A DNA stretch of 64,000 nucleotides from Argopecten irradians. Lineage: Eukaryota > Mollusca > Bivalvia > Pectinida > Pectinidae. The first letter of the stretch is position 1. Every line of letters starts with the position of its first letter. Location: NCBI RefSeq assembly GCF_041381155.1, contig NC_091143.1:33481331-33545330 (forward strand), written 5' to 3'. The position numbers and the translations under genes are program-made. This document shows, piece by piece, positions 24,350 through 36,523 of the stretch. Under the pieces are notes generated by a model that saw nothing but the letters and a program-made list of their open reading frames with translations, was not told where the DNA came from and ran no database searches.

Positions 24350-25473
24350 AAGTTTCAAGTTTTATTTACTTTGAATCTGCTGACTCATCAGTAGTATATA
24401 CATACATTAATACATGGCATTCAAATGGATCACATAATACATATTGTACAAAGATACAGGTAGATAATACTACATTTAGAAGAGTATAACTAATTGATTA
24501 ATGAAGATCGTTTTGCGTTTGCAGCTTTAAGGTATTTTGCTAAGTTCTGCAATTCTTTCACATCTGTTACATTAAAAAGTTGTATTAGTTTATACAAACT
24601 TGTTTTTTAAAATAATAGGTTTTCATGAATTTTTGACGGATATCAGAGTAACATGGACATTTCAAAACAAAATGAAATTCATCTTTAACATCATTTAAAT
24701 TACACAAAGTACATATTCTTAAATGTTGTGGTATATTCTGGTATCGACCCTTTTCTACATCAAGACTGTGTGCAGAGATTCTTATTTTAGAAATTTCTTT
24801 GAGACGATCTTTTAAGATTGGTTTTCTTAAATAGTTTTGTAAACCAAAATCGTGGTCAAGACACGAGTAAAATAATCCTTTTGAAGATGTTCTTATCTGT
24901 TCAAGACAATCTTGTTTATATATACCCATTAACCTTTGTTTAATTATACAATAAGTACTGTTATCTATATTATCGGTTTGCCAAAGGTAACCTCAACCTA
25001 TTCTATACAATGTACAATTTATTTTTTATATGTATCACCCATACATCATTGTGGTCTAACATTTCTTGATTACATTCAAATTGAATCCATCATATGTCCA
25101 ATTTTCATTATTTCTCAAAATTCCACCATTTCTAAAAACAATAACCTTTGTTTTATCTGTATTGACTGTTAAATCCCACATTTTAGTGTACCTTGCTAAT
25201 GAATTCAAATATCTTGTAAGCCTTCTGGTGTTTCTGGGAAAATCATCATATCATCTGCGTACATAAGCAGGAACAAATTTAAGGTATGGATTTCTATACA
25301 TGGGCAATTATCAATTAAAAGCTGCATCTCACAATCGTTAACATATAATGAAAATAGTAATGGTGACAAAATTTCTCCTTGAAATAATCCGTTTTCACAA
25401 TTGAAATAATTAGATAATGAATTATTATGCTTGACACAACATTTTACATTTTCATATAATGATCTTGTTGATA
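24350..25473 (-). mobile_element. Degenerate 5'-truncated non-LTR retrotransposon (LINE), fragment 1
   Basis: On the minus strand, 25473-25205 encodes the middle of a reverse transcriptase palm: LFQGEILSPLLFSLYVND and then LMYADDMMIF, the catalytic YADD box, in a conserved arrangement. Just after YADD the frame shifts by one near 25205 and continues as a typical thumb start (W-L-VN-KTKV-VF). It is then interrupted by stops and missing sequence around 24930-25090. 24929-24585 encodes the C-terminal part with a CxxC...H...C cluster (RICTLCN, DEFHFVLKC). A 3' tail of about 230 bases follows down to 24350. The copy cannot be functional: it has a frameshift and gaps, and it lacks the endonuclease. 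At its 5' side it abuts family B at a TTAA. Confidence 0.85.
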
Positions 25474-26170
25474 TTAAGGTTGTATTCTTCTGAGGTTTCA
25501 GTCCCGTTGAACGTTGAAGTCTCGTTTCGACATAGATCAAAGAAGTTATAAGATTTTCAAATAAAATGTATCAATATCTGTAGGAAATTACCAGTTGCAA
25601 ATTTTGTCAAAAAATTACATTTCTCGTTTAAGTAGATTTTTTTATATGGGGATTTTAAGAAATGGCCCATTTGGCGGCAATTTTGAAATTGTGTCTGTTA
25701 TCACTTTGAGTAGAGCCACAGTTTTACCATTTTTTACTGAAATTGTTTTTACTTAAATCATCACTGCGCCAGTATTTTTAGCTGTATCGAGGTAATTTTT
25801 GCTGTAAATCTTTACTGGGTTCGTGGTAATTAAAATATTGAGCATTAATGTGTGATATGATACACTTTTGTCTCTTTATTTTTACATTTAATGGTAATTT
25901 GAGCACAATTATTTTTTACTCGAAAATACTGAAAAATAACAAATATTCAAATGTGGCAAAAAAGTAAGCACACGAACCCCCCATTTTTCTGCCTGATTTA
26001 GAAAGAACAACCCTTTCCCTGTTGATATGCAAAATATTAACAAAAGTTTAATACCAGAACTTTTTCTTTAAAGAGCTAAATTTGGCAAAAATGGCTGAAA
26101 ATGGTGCATTTTGAAGCTCAAAATTAAGGGGTAGGGGTGGCATATGTTGTTATTCTGAGAAAAAATGTAA
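25474..26170 (+). mobile_element. Family B TTAA element, copy 1, right end missing
   Basis: Begins TTAAGGTTGTATTCTTCTGA directly against the LINE fragment and matches the copies at 52771 and 54016 through GGGTAGGGGTGGCATATG. It is then cut off where a family E repeat begins near 26176. The left part supplies the spurious N-terminus of an ORF that runs on into the LINE reverse transcriptase remnant. Confidence 0.8.
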
Positions 26171-26175
26171 ACCAA

Positions 26176-26632
26176 GTAGAGGGAAATAACTCTTTATAAA
26201 AAATATGATTGATGTATGCAAATGATAATGTTAATTGAGAGCGACAATTACCTAAAACGTCAAAAGAAATACATGATCTGAAAAGAAAGTGGACGTGCCA
26301 AACACTTGTAAAACTTTAATGCAGTTAGATAAAATATTTTCTAATGAATATAATATCAAATATGCACTATAACAAATTTTGGTTTAGTTCCAGATGTCAA
26401 ATCTCATTTTTTTTAGTTTGTTTGTTTCCCAAACAGGAAATGCCCTGACCGTCTATGATACAGATCAACATAGATTATATATTTCACAGATGTAAAGTAA
26501 GATAGTGTATTTCAATAATCCTGACAATATGCCATGCTTAGTCCCGGGCGTGTAGGTGGCCCGGGGTCGGGCTAATTGACATGTGACAGGGTCCCGGTAC
26601 CCGAGGATCACAGAGCAACATCGATATCATGT
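26176..26632 (+). repeat. Family E hairpin repeat, long copy 1
   Basis: Starts AGTAGAGGGAAATAACTCTT and contains GTTAATTGAGAGCGACAATT, a conserved core from ATAGATTATATATTTCACAG to AATCCTGACAATATG, and the hairpin CCCGGGC-loop-GCCCGGG at 26543-26565. The GC-rich tail is AGGGTCCCGGTACCCGAGG. It is non-coding; its class is not recognised. Confidence 0.8.
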
Positions 26633-27032
26633 AAGCTGTGTATTCAGGAAACAAGGACAGTATCATCCGCACATATCAAAAAGAAAAAAAAAAAACTTCA
26701 AAAAACTTTATGCATTATATTTACATGACATGATTGCAATACTCATCCACGTACATCGAATACAGAAAGGAAGATATTCCCTCACCTTGTATCAATCCTT
26801 GTGTACTTCAGAAAAGTATGAAAATAAAGTATTCAAAAGCGTTTGCCTTAAACTACATTGACACAATTATGCATTAATCTATTTTATTGTCATCTTCGAA
26901 TACCTTGCGGTAATCTCCAAAACATCCTCAATAAATTAAAGCTCTAGTATTATTATATGTACATGTAGCATATATACGCTTTGTTTATATCACCTTCTGT
27001 ACAAATAAAGGAAAAGATTTACATTTCGACCA

Positions 27033-27520
27033 ACTAGAGGGAAATAACTCTTTATAAAAAATATGATAGTTGTACTATGCCAACAATACTGTTAATTGAG
27101 AGCGACAATTCTCTAAAGCGTCAAAAGAAATATATACATATGCATTTATTTCAACTGTAAGGAACACGGGAGTGTCAAAGACTCGTAATGTCCTAATTCA
27201 GTTGGATGAAATATTTTCTTATGAATCTTCACATAAAATATGCACCCTGATATATTTTGATTGAGTTTCGGATGTCTATTTTCATATTTTTTGCTTTTAA
27301 ATTTCCCAAACAGGAAATGTCCGGACTATCTATGATAAAGATCGATATAGATTATATATTTCACAGATGTAAAGTAAGATAGTGTATTTTACTAATCCTG
27401 ACAATATGACATACTTAGTCCCGGGCGTGGAAGTTGCCCAGGGGTCGGGCTAATTGACAAGTGACAGACTCTTGGTACCCGTGGGTCACAGCGAGAGCAA
27501 CATCACAATATCATATGTAA
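27033..27520 (+). repeat. Family E hairpin repeat, long copy 2
   Basis: Same layout as copy 1, starting ACTAGAGGGAAATAACTCTT and ending around GGGTCACAGCGAGAGCAACA. The hairpin at about 27422-27444 has one mismatch (GCCCAGG for GCCCGGG), and the second GC-rich element is decayed. Confidence 0.8.
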
Positions 27521-27565
27521 ATGTGTACTGCTACTACATGTAGTGTATTCTATTGTTTCGAATAA

Positions 27566-27765
27566 AACAAAACGGATGCCCATTCTTATCTTTTAGAAAG
27601 GAAATGTCCGGCCGCCATTGTTGGATATGTTCAATAAAAGATCGCTATAGATTGTATATTTCACAGATGGAAGTAAGATAGTGCATTTGACTAATCCTGA
27701 CAATATGACATACTTAGTCCCGGGCGTGGAAGTGGCCCGGGGGTCGGGCTAGGTGATATGCAATA
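27566..27765 (+). repeat. Family E hairpin repeat, short copy 3
   Basis: Only the 3' half of the unit: GGAAATGTCCGGCCGCCATT, ATATTTCACAGATGGAAGTA, ATCCTGACAATATGACAT, then a perfect CCCGGGCGTGGAAGTGGCCC hairpin. Just before it, ACGGATGCC is shared with the copy at 45043. Confidence 0.75.
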
Positions 27766-29572
27766 ATGTCATGGAACACATGAATCGCAGATCGGTATAG
27801 ATAGAAAATAAAATTAAGGTAATTCTATATTTTGAAAGATAGATTTATAAAACCCGGAACTACGAAACTTATCAGTGATACCAAATATGTAAAACATTTT
27901 AAATGAAATTTTTCTATGTTTTTTTTTTTATTGTCACCTGTCATGTCTTACATTCGAAATTTCCCTGACATTGTCTTGTACAATAACTCGCATTACAAGT
28001 AGCACGTTATGGGATTAGTCTCCTACAACTAATGCGAAATTCGTGTTATTTTACAATATATTTATTTGTTTATACAGCGCAAAGAGTTTGGTTTTACATG
28101 TAAAAATATCAGCTCAAAATTAAATCATAATTATGTCTATTGTGTAGTAAAATGGATTACTGAAGAAATCATAACCGTAAAAAAATCCAGAGTTTTATAA
28201 ATCTTGGCACATATAACTTAATTTAACCTACATGTATATTAGTGTTCATAAAAATGTACTATTTGTAGCTGTTTTTGGACTCTATACATAAAATACTATA
28301 GGGACTTGAAAATTAATTACAGTTTATAACAATTTGGGCACACCAGTCGGGTGTCCGCCCATAGATCATGTGCATTTTTAGACTTTTTAGGGTATAGTAC
28401 AATGTAGAATAGGAATTTACTGATTTTTTTATCTAGTCTCCTAAAACGTCTATAAATGGTATATGGGTACCCTTGTGGGTCCATTATTATATAAACTGTA
28501 ACTAATTATCAGATCCCTGTGTCAATTATAGGTAAATACATAGTCTACATGGTGTATAAAAAGATAAACAACCAGAAGAGTATATAGAGAATACATGGTT
28601 AGTATCTTACAATACAAGGTTTATTTTGGTGCATACCTTTGCCATGAGCCAAGAAAAAAACGACACCGCCATAACAGATTTTGGATACCGTAAAATTGAC
28701 GCCATTCCGATGAATGTGACGTCACGTTTTAGCGGGACTGAATGACGTTTAATTCACCGGAAGGTTCAAGTTCTGGGTCAAGTTAGAAAAAGTTCCGTCA
28801 GATATGGAACAAATTCACGTGATCGTATTGACGGATAAAGCATTTCGTATTGACGGATAAAGCACAAGTTTATCCGGCAGTAGTTATCGGTCAGTATGTG
28901 GGACAGTTGCAGGATAAATATCTTTATCGTTTTTTGTTGTTGTTATCTAGACTCTTATAAACGTCTAAAAATGGTAATTCTATATGGCCAATAGAAGGCA
29001 AATATAGAAATAAACTGTAACTAATTTTCAGTCCCTGTGTCAAAAACGTCACTGTACCGGATGGCTATGAACCACACTACTTTCCAAAACATATACCACC
29101 CAGCGTTATTTATGTTCCGGAAGCCAGAAATAATGGGTACGATTTGGACTCTAAGGTGTGTGAAGGAATTCAAACAAACATTGGGTAACTTATCGCTTCA
29201 ATATTTTCCCAGCACCCAATAGATTAGACCGTTCTGTTGATCTTTATTCGTATATATTTGGTTAAGTTAAGTTTCGCTCTGTCAATATTGATTCTGTCAA
29301 TCTTCGAAAAACGGTCACAATGAAACTGGCCAGGTTTTCTTCTCCTATCCACATTCCTGGAGTATGAGTTCTCGCCTCCCCATTACACTAAAAGTGTCAA
29401 TTCTCTCCGGTCTGTTTACATAAATTGGTCAAATATGCTGCATAGTTGTTACTTTGAACGCCAATTTACAATGTACGGAATTACACTCAGTTCTGGATGG
29501 GAGTCAAAGTACAGGTGTGTAACCGTAAACCGGCCACCAGAGAAGAATAGATACATGTAATACTATAAGTCA
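27766..29572. other. Intergenic, no clear feature
   Basis: Two related stretches (about 28430-28520 and 28950-29040) share ATCTAGACTC-type, AAACGTCTA-AAATGGTA and AACTGTAACTAAT phrases, suggesting an ancient local duplication. No gene is recognised. Confidence 0.4.
28823..28866. repeat. 22-bp tandem duplication
   Basis: TCGTATTGACGGATAAAGCA occurs twice, offset by 22 bases. It is a short local duplication in otherwise unique intergenic DNA. Confidence 0.8.
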
Positions 29573-30017
29573 ACTCTTTCATATGTGGATATGAAGGATA
29601 GGGATATTCTACCCCTTGCCGAGGGTTTTGCAACATTTTGTGATCCCGAGGGTAGAATATCCCTATCCTTCATATCCACTTAGGAAAGAATATTTTTCTT
29701 TCATACCTCGACGTTTTATTATAATTTTACAACTATAATATCTCGCCATTTTGAAATAAATTCGAAGAAATCCATGACTGAAAGTCAATTTTCCATACAT
29801 GAAAATTTACGTGATATTTTCAACACAAATTCCGTTGTTTGCATCTTGTATAATAAAACCAGTCAAGTTTGTGAAAAAAATGTTAAAAATTTTGCTGAGA
29901 AAATAGAAAATTTGTTGACGCCGTGACGTCACGAGGCTTTATTGCATACAGCCTCAGGCGACATGAGTGTATTGCCGCCTAGATCAGCCAGTATTTCACA
30001 TGTAGGTATGAAAGAAT
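29573..30017. mobile_element. Foldback-like element with a perfect 29-bp hairpin
   Basis: 29585-29613 is the exact reverse complement of 29651-29679 with a 37-nt spacer. The arms are flanked by CTTTC/GAAAG, which could extend the stem after a bulge. Beyond it, TTCTTTCATACCT at about 29697 and AGGTATGAAAGAA at about 30003 form a second inverted pair, so the whole 445 bp may be one non-autonomous element or two overlapping ones. There is no coding potential. Confidence 0.6.
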
Positions 30018-31781
30018 ATCAAATTAATCACGTATTAGGTAGTGAGAGAATGTCACATCTTTATGAAAACCTCAGAATGTTTTGGCAATGTCCGTCTTCA
30101 TAAGATAATGAATCATTATTCCTTTTTATAACATATTTACAAGTGTATGTATTATCAAAAGTAATCAGATTGTATCAAAAGAAGCAAGAACCATCAGCTA
30201 GTCGGCTCCATATCAGTTCTTTAATTCCATATTTATGATTCAAATTAAATGAAATAATAGTTTAATATCAAACAATGATACATCACCGCTTTATAGTGCC
30301 AAGTATCGCAATGATCCAGAAATAAACATTAATTTCATTGTTCCTTCTGTTCTTGATAAAACATGTTGATATACCAATTGCCCGTGTATGTCTCCAACCT
30401 GTAAATCTGATTTTGATCGTACATGTATCACGTATATGTGACTGCTGTTTATTCCTGTTGTTTCTTTTCTGTTTCTTTTATGGCGAACGATCGACATAGA
30501 AAAGTCAAAAGATTTCTTCAACTTATTTATTTCATACACATCATTTGATACCGCATTTTGTTTCATACGCATTTTGTTTCGTTTTACGGATATTCCCGTG
30601 CAGATGTGTCTTCATTTACGTGGAATTTAAGAACTTCCAAAGGCGAAAAACTAACTCTATTGCAAGGTCGAAGGTCAGGCCTCTATTTTTCGCACTGGAC
30701 TAAATTATGTTAGAATTGACTTTATCAACTAAAAACGGGTATATATTGGTTTGCTTTCATACCTATTGTTGGGACTACATTCTACGTATACAAGTACATG
30801 TAGAAATCACTACTCTGTCGTTCTTACAGACGACACAACAACAATATTTTTTGCAATCAGAAAAATATGAACGATGAAATTAACTACTTAACGACCAAGA
30901 CACAAAGCATTGTGAAGAACAGCTTTTATTGTCCTTGTCCGTGTGCGGGTCAATATTGAAAATCATACAATTGGCGAGTCATTATTTACTCAAACACCCC
31001 ACGGGACGATGAGACCCCAGGGGTGGGGATTATCATTCCGTATTACGGCCCGTATGCTGGGATCTATATACATAATGTAGTGGCTAAAGGTTTTACATCT
31101 GGATTAGACGAGCTTACAAAAACAAGAAGTTTTGGTGTAATTTTCTGAGTAAATATTGTGCTTGAAGCTTAAGATGTTTGGGTAATTTGTCGAGTCCTAA
31201 TGAGATCAATATCCCTGGACAATGGTCAGCGCAGCTGGTTACTTATTCCGGCCCTTGTTCCATTAAAACTCCGGTTTGGTATCCATTATTCCTGCTAATG
31301 TGTATATTGTCCGACTGGCGATTTGTAAGAGGTGCTTTTATATGGCCAAACGGACAAACGTAATGGGTGTTGTGAATTCTTAGTAGCTCGTTCCTCCTAA
31401 CGTAATTCGGTATTGAGTAGGGTAAAGTGGAAAAAGGTTTTAATTAAAGCGTAACGCACAGCAGACAAAACGTAAAAATAGAAAATGACTAAGATCTCGT
31501 GGGAACTTCTCGATTTCTCAAGCAAGATTAAAAATTAAACAAAATAATTAATTAATTCTTTTATTTTCCTTGTGGTGAAGTGTAAACATGACAAAATATG
31601 ATTCATGGTCGGAGAGGGTTGACGTCATTAGGGCTAGCGACACAGGTGTTTTCATACTATATATACAGTATACATGTATTGTATCAAATTCTCATTGCCG
31701 TCCTTTCTTCCTTATAAATAAAAGTGCATTTAAAAATAAAAAAAGCCGCAAAACTTCTCACCAGAATAATTGATTCATAAC
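30018..31781. other. Intergenic, no clear feature
   Basis: 30950-31400 is less AT-rich, with GAGACCCCAGGGGTGGGG near 31010, and could be regulatory; no ORF stands out. The remainder is AT-rich. Confidence 0.4.
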
Positions 31782-32162
31782 TTAAAGATGCTCCACCGAC
31801 GACAGAACAATAAACTATATTTATCATTTGGACAATACTTGGTGTTTCGTCGTGTATATACATTGAATATGAATAATTAACACAGTGAGTAATATAAAAT
31901 AGTTAAGTTTGCTTTTGGTGAATGCGCAGTCAGTACTTCATTCCATATAGGATAACAGTGTCGCGTTTTTTTTCCCGGACGCAATTAATTATTTTTGATA
32001 TTTTTATTTCAAAGTAAAATTAGACTAAGCTCAAACTTTTCATTGGTGGTACGTGTAATGTTGAATGATAGTAACATTTGTAACTGAAGAAAAATATTTA
32101 TTAATCTTCGTCTGTGTTTGAAAGAGAAAAAATACCGTTCGTCAGCATTGGAACATCTTTAA
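31782..32162 (+). mobile_element. Family A MITE, complete copy 3
   Basis: Starts TTAAAGATGCTCCACCGAC and ends CAGCATTGGAACATCTTTAA. The internal GGTGAATGCGCAGTCAGTA and CCGGACGCAATTAATTATTT blocks match the family. TTAA is present at both ends. Confidence 0.8.
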
Positions 32163-32599
32163 TAAATTAAAACCGAGTTTGAAAATATTTTTTTTTAATT
32201 TTTTTTTAATTATTTATAAAAAGGAATTTATTTATTTATTGATAATGAGGATTCAAAGAATACCATTGGCAAAAATATATCAAAATAAGAGCCCATTAAA
32301 TCACAATGAATTGATACAAAAGGTTACTTTTTAAATCCTTTAATTACAGTAACAAGACCCTTAATTTGTATTCATAACGAGAACAAAATAAAAGGGTTCA
32401 TGTTGTATCGATGTTAATATATCTTGTATTGTTCCGTGGAATGGGGTATTAAGGTACCACGAAGGGAAAAAAATCTATATCTACATATAATTCTGCCAAT
32501 TTAGTTTCATGTTTGATGTCCAAATTAAACGATTTAATCATTTTTTCTCGTTATATGGGAAACTGTTACGAAGATTACACTGTGAGAAAGAAAAAAATG

Positions 32600-33076
32600 T
32601 CAATAAGAATGCAAAACTGGACTTTGTGGTATGCATCGTGGCGATATTTGTTGTTTTAGCACGCGACTGGAATGCCCTGTCAAAGAAAACCCGGCCAATT
32701 ATTAACGCAATTAGTTGATTAAATTAACCGTTTACTGATAATTACACTGATAATGTTTTCTTAAGCCAGGCATAGCAACCAATTAATTAGTTAATTACAC
32801 GGTTGACCGGTTGAGGGCGTGTCCGGGTAGGACTGTCAAGATCCATACCGTGACGCCCCGGGCGGGGAAAAACGCTTCTTCACTGACTTATTTTTTTGTT
32901 AAGTAAACAACTATCTTTCAGAAGACAATGGTTCTACGTCATTTCCGTGACATCCTTGTTAAAGATCAAGCACGTGACAAGGTCACCTTGTTAGGGTGGT
33001 GATTGACAGGTGACCCGTGCCATACCTGGCAGGGTGGGGCGGACGCTCCCCCCGGGCCCTGCCACCTAGCGGTGTG
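32600..33076. promoter_or_regulatory. Candidate enhancer downstream of the forkhead gene
   Basis: This stretch is richer in GC and in sequence complexity than its neighbours and contains no recognisable repeat or ORF. Its left part (32690-32805) packs several TAATTA/ATTAAT homeodomain-type sites; the right part holds GCCCCGGGCGGGG, CACGTGACAAGGTCACC and GGGGCGGACGCTCCCCC. It lies about 5.4 kb past the forkhead stop. The call rests on composition only. Confidence 0.25.
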
Positions 33077-33228
33077 AATAGATTAGGACTTTACTGAATA
33101 GCACCTGAAAAATATGTTTGGTATTTGTAAAACATTTTTATTGCTCGCGAGGTGCAACATTCTATCCCATTCATACATCAGTTTTTCTCAAGAATTCATT
33201 GGCTTGACCTTGCCACATACTGTATATG

Positions 33229-33600
33229 CTAAAGAAGCTACACCACTGACGTATATCATTTTATTCTCTATCATAATCAGGAACAGACGAATTAGCAATT
33301 TTTTTTTTCAGTTACAAAACTGACTTGTTTTACACCATCACCATTATTGAAAACTTGGAGCTTCTTATTCCAATGCAAGATAAAATATAAGATATAATTA
33401 ATTGCGGCCTGAAAGTGAAGAAAAAAGTCCACGGCACTATTTCCTTTATTGAATAAAGCACTAATTGCACATCCGCCAAAACAAAAACTAGTTATTTTAT
33501 ATTACTTTTTGTGTTTAATAGACATTGAGTAATCACCAATTAATGTTCAAATGATAAATATAATTTATGCTCATTTGTGTCTGTGGTGAAGCATCTTTAA
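33229..33600 (-). mobile_element. Family A MITE, copy 4
   Basis: The left end is altered (AAAGAAGCTACACCACTGAC) and the right end reads GTGGTGAAGCATCTTTAA. The internal AATTGCACATCCGCCAAAAC and AACAGACGAATTAGCAATTT blocks are in the same orientation as copy 1. Confidence 0.75.
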
Positions 33601-33756
33601 ATGCTTCAATGCCTTGAACTGAAAATAAAAATTGTGAAATAAATAAAAGAACAGACGGTTAAAAGAAAAGAGGGATTTTGTGAAGTCTTACAAATAATAA
33701 AAAAATGCAAACTTTAAAAGAAATTGATTCAAATAAATTACAACATGTTAAATAAA

Positions 33757-33954
<198 letters not shown>

Positions 33955-35658
33955 CTTGTGATTCTTATATAAATACATGATTATAAAATTTACTTAGTAT
34001 ACTTGATGCAAAAATATTAGCAGGAAATATTGATACAAACAGTTGAACAATTAACACCAGTGTATGCCAATATTTAAAAATCATCAGGTATTATTCAAAC
34101 AGATAAGAAAGGTCCTCACCAATATAATTTCAATATTTTTGAGGATACAGTCGTATCATATCAGATTTAGGGAAATATTGTTGGAAATACAGTGAAATAT
34201 TGATGTACTAAATGAAACTGGAGCGGAGATTTGTGGACATTCTGTATTCTTTGACAAGAAGAATATTTACAGTTGCTTGATCTTTGTTTTCAGACAAGCT
34301 TAGGTCCTGTGACTTTCTTCATAGCCTCGTGGCATTTTCAGTCGACTTATAACTGAACTGGATTAGGTACTGTTTTGTAGAAGAATGGGGGTTTAAAACG
34401 GCTAAAGTATGCCTGATCAAACAAATGTTACTCAAATAACTCTTATGATCAATATTGATAAAATTGATTACACATTTCCAATGCTATTTTACATACGTCA
34501 CAAACAAGGCTTTTTAACACTAGTCTATTTCTGCAGGGATCGTCCGGAATTCTCGTCCGATCATGTCCCCCCTTTGAATGTGCATTAGTATTGACCATAT
34601 ACTATTATTTAAAGAAAAGGGTTATACATTTTGACACTTGAATACCAAGATTTTGTAATACTCATCCGTAAAATGATCAGGTAATATGCGTTCTAAAAAC
34701 ATGTCAATTTCAAAATGACCCTCATTCTTTCCGATGGGAAAAAATAAATTATTTAATAATTGTAAAAACAACAAACTTAAGTAGATATTCCTGATGGTGT
34801 TGGTAGATTTATGTTGCGGTGAGAAGTATGCTGTGCTCATTAACACCGATTCTAAATGTGGAATGGTTAAATCAACATGGCGGACCGATATTTCCGTACT
34901 CAGATATAGCTCCGTGTATACGCTGTTAAAACACGTACTAATTAGAAAAACAACACCGTATTAGATACGGAATTTCTACTCCTTGATTACATATGAAAAC
35001 ACTATAGCTAATATAAACTATTTGAATTGAATTGAATAAACACATAATGGAATACTGAAGAATATTAAAATAAAAAAAAGAACGAAAGGGAAAAAAGTAA
35101 ACGAAAAAATCTCACTTTGAAATCAGAATAGTAGTAAAATGATTGTTTGTTTGTTTATATATTAGAAAGCAAGATATTCTATACATGTACTGATTTTCAT
35201 GTTGACTTACCTCATTTAAAGATTGACTTGAAATTACATCATTACAAAATAACAAAAATCGCGAATACAATCAATACAAATGTAATGACGACCACGTTGT
35301 GAAATTAATAAAGCCAATGGATTAGGATTGATTAATATTCAAGAATATGTTTTCATTAACACTGTTTCTGAAAGACCGACCACGTATACCGTAGCGGATT
35401 CGACGTTTCGAGAGTATAAAGTTGAATATGTGATGGTTATCATTAATTTTTATTTTCCTTATGAAGGTGAAATAAATTAGACACACGATTTACCAAGACA
35501 ATGTTCGTCCATGTCACAAATGAAATTTTCAACGAAAAAAAACCAAGAGTAAGTGTTGGCTACCGCCGGTATCCTGAATGTTTTTAGTATAAAGCTTATT
35601 AAAAAAGATTTATCATATTTTTTCCTCTGTGTGATATGTCCCTATGTACATGTTGTAA

Positions 35659-35707
35659 CCCCCCCCCCACCCCCCCCCCTCCCCCACCTTCACCACCCCT
35701 CACCCCA
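35659..35707. repeat. C-rich homopolymer-like tract
   Basis: Runs of 8-12 C separated by single A or T, followed by CACCCCTCACCCCACCC. The opposite strand is G-rich with four or more G runs and could form a quadruplex. A shorter C11 run lies near 37106. Confidence 0.85.
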
Positions 35708-36453
35708 CCCTCCATTTTCAAGCAACATATACAATTGTATATACTTATGGATAGATCAATAAATTGTTATCAGTTTGATTAGGATACTACGTTTTTTTTA
35801 TAACTCATAAATAAATATTCTTATATAACTTAGTACCGAATTTAAAGGAATTTTATTATTTACTAATTTAAAAAGATAAATATTACTGTTTTAGCGAGAA
35901 GACACATGATTTTCAAGATATGGGAAAAATATATATTTAATATTATAATTTTGCTTTATAAATACATGTACTATAGTTCTGTTACGTTGTATGTATAGGT
36001 TTATGTGAAAATATGATTAGTATAGGTTTGGCGAATGTGTTTCTACGCTTACGTAAACTGTGCGGCGGTTGATACATCTAATTCATTACGATAATTTGCA
36101 ACAAAATATGCTCTTCTGGATATGATGACGAGATCTGTTAGAATAACTAAGAAACATTAGATACATGTTTATTTAAATTTGCTGGTAGTATACTGATAGC
36201 TTTTCTGTGGTATGTATACGTGTATGTAATTCTGTATCTCTTGTTGTTTCAGTATTTTTTTTTATAGTAAAACAGTAAAAATTTGTTTCATTTCTGTTAA
36301 CAGGTTCATTGAATAGACCACCTGTAAAATGTTTTACTGTAAACAATACCAGAGTATTGAATACAATAAAATTTATATTAAGGTAACTTTTTAGTGTAAA
36401 ACTCACTTTGAAAAAATTGTGAGTGTAAATAATACGTTGTATCTGAAATAATT

Positions 36454-36523
36454 ACACCGGCAATATTTCTTCACGTGAATTCACTTTTTTGTCCCGGTTC
36501 ACGTGAAGAAATATTGCCTGTGT
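36454..36523. repeat. Near-perfect inverted repeat with E-box palindromes
   Basis: Arms 36454-36479 and 36498-36523 are 26 bp each with one mismatch and an 18-nt spacer. Each arm ends in TTCACGTGAA, which holds a CACGTG E-box. It lies about 1.9 kb beyond the forkhead stop codon. Confidence 0.75.

Noticed and set aside
25205-25540. Single 111-codon gene starting MIYVETRL
   Set aside because: Its N-terminal ~20 codons come from a family B repeat and the rest from a broken LINE; it is not a gene.
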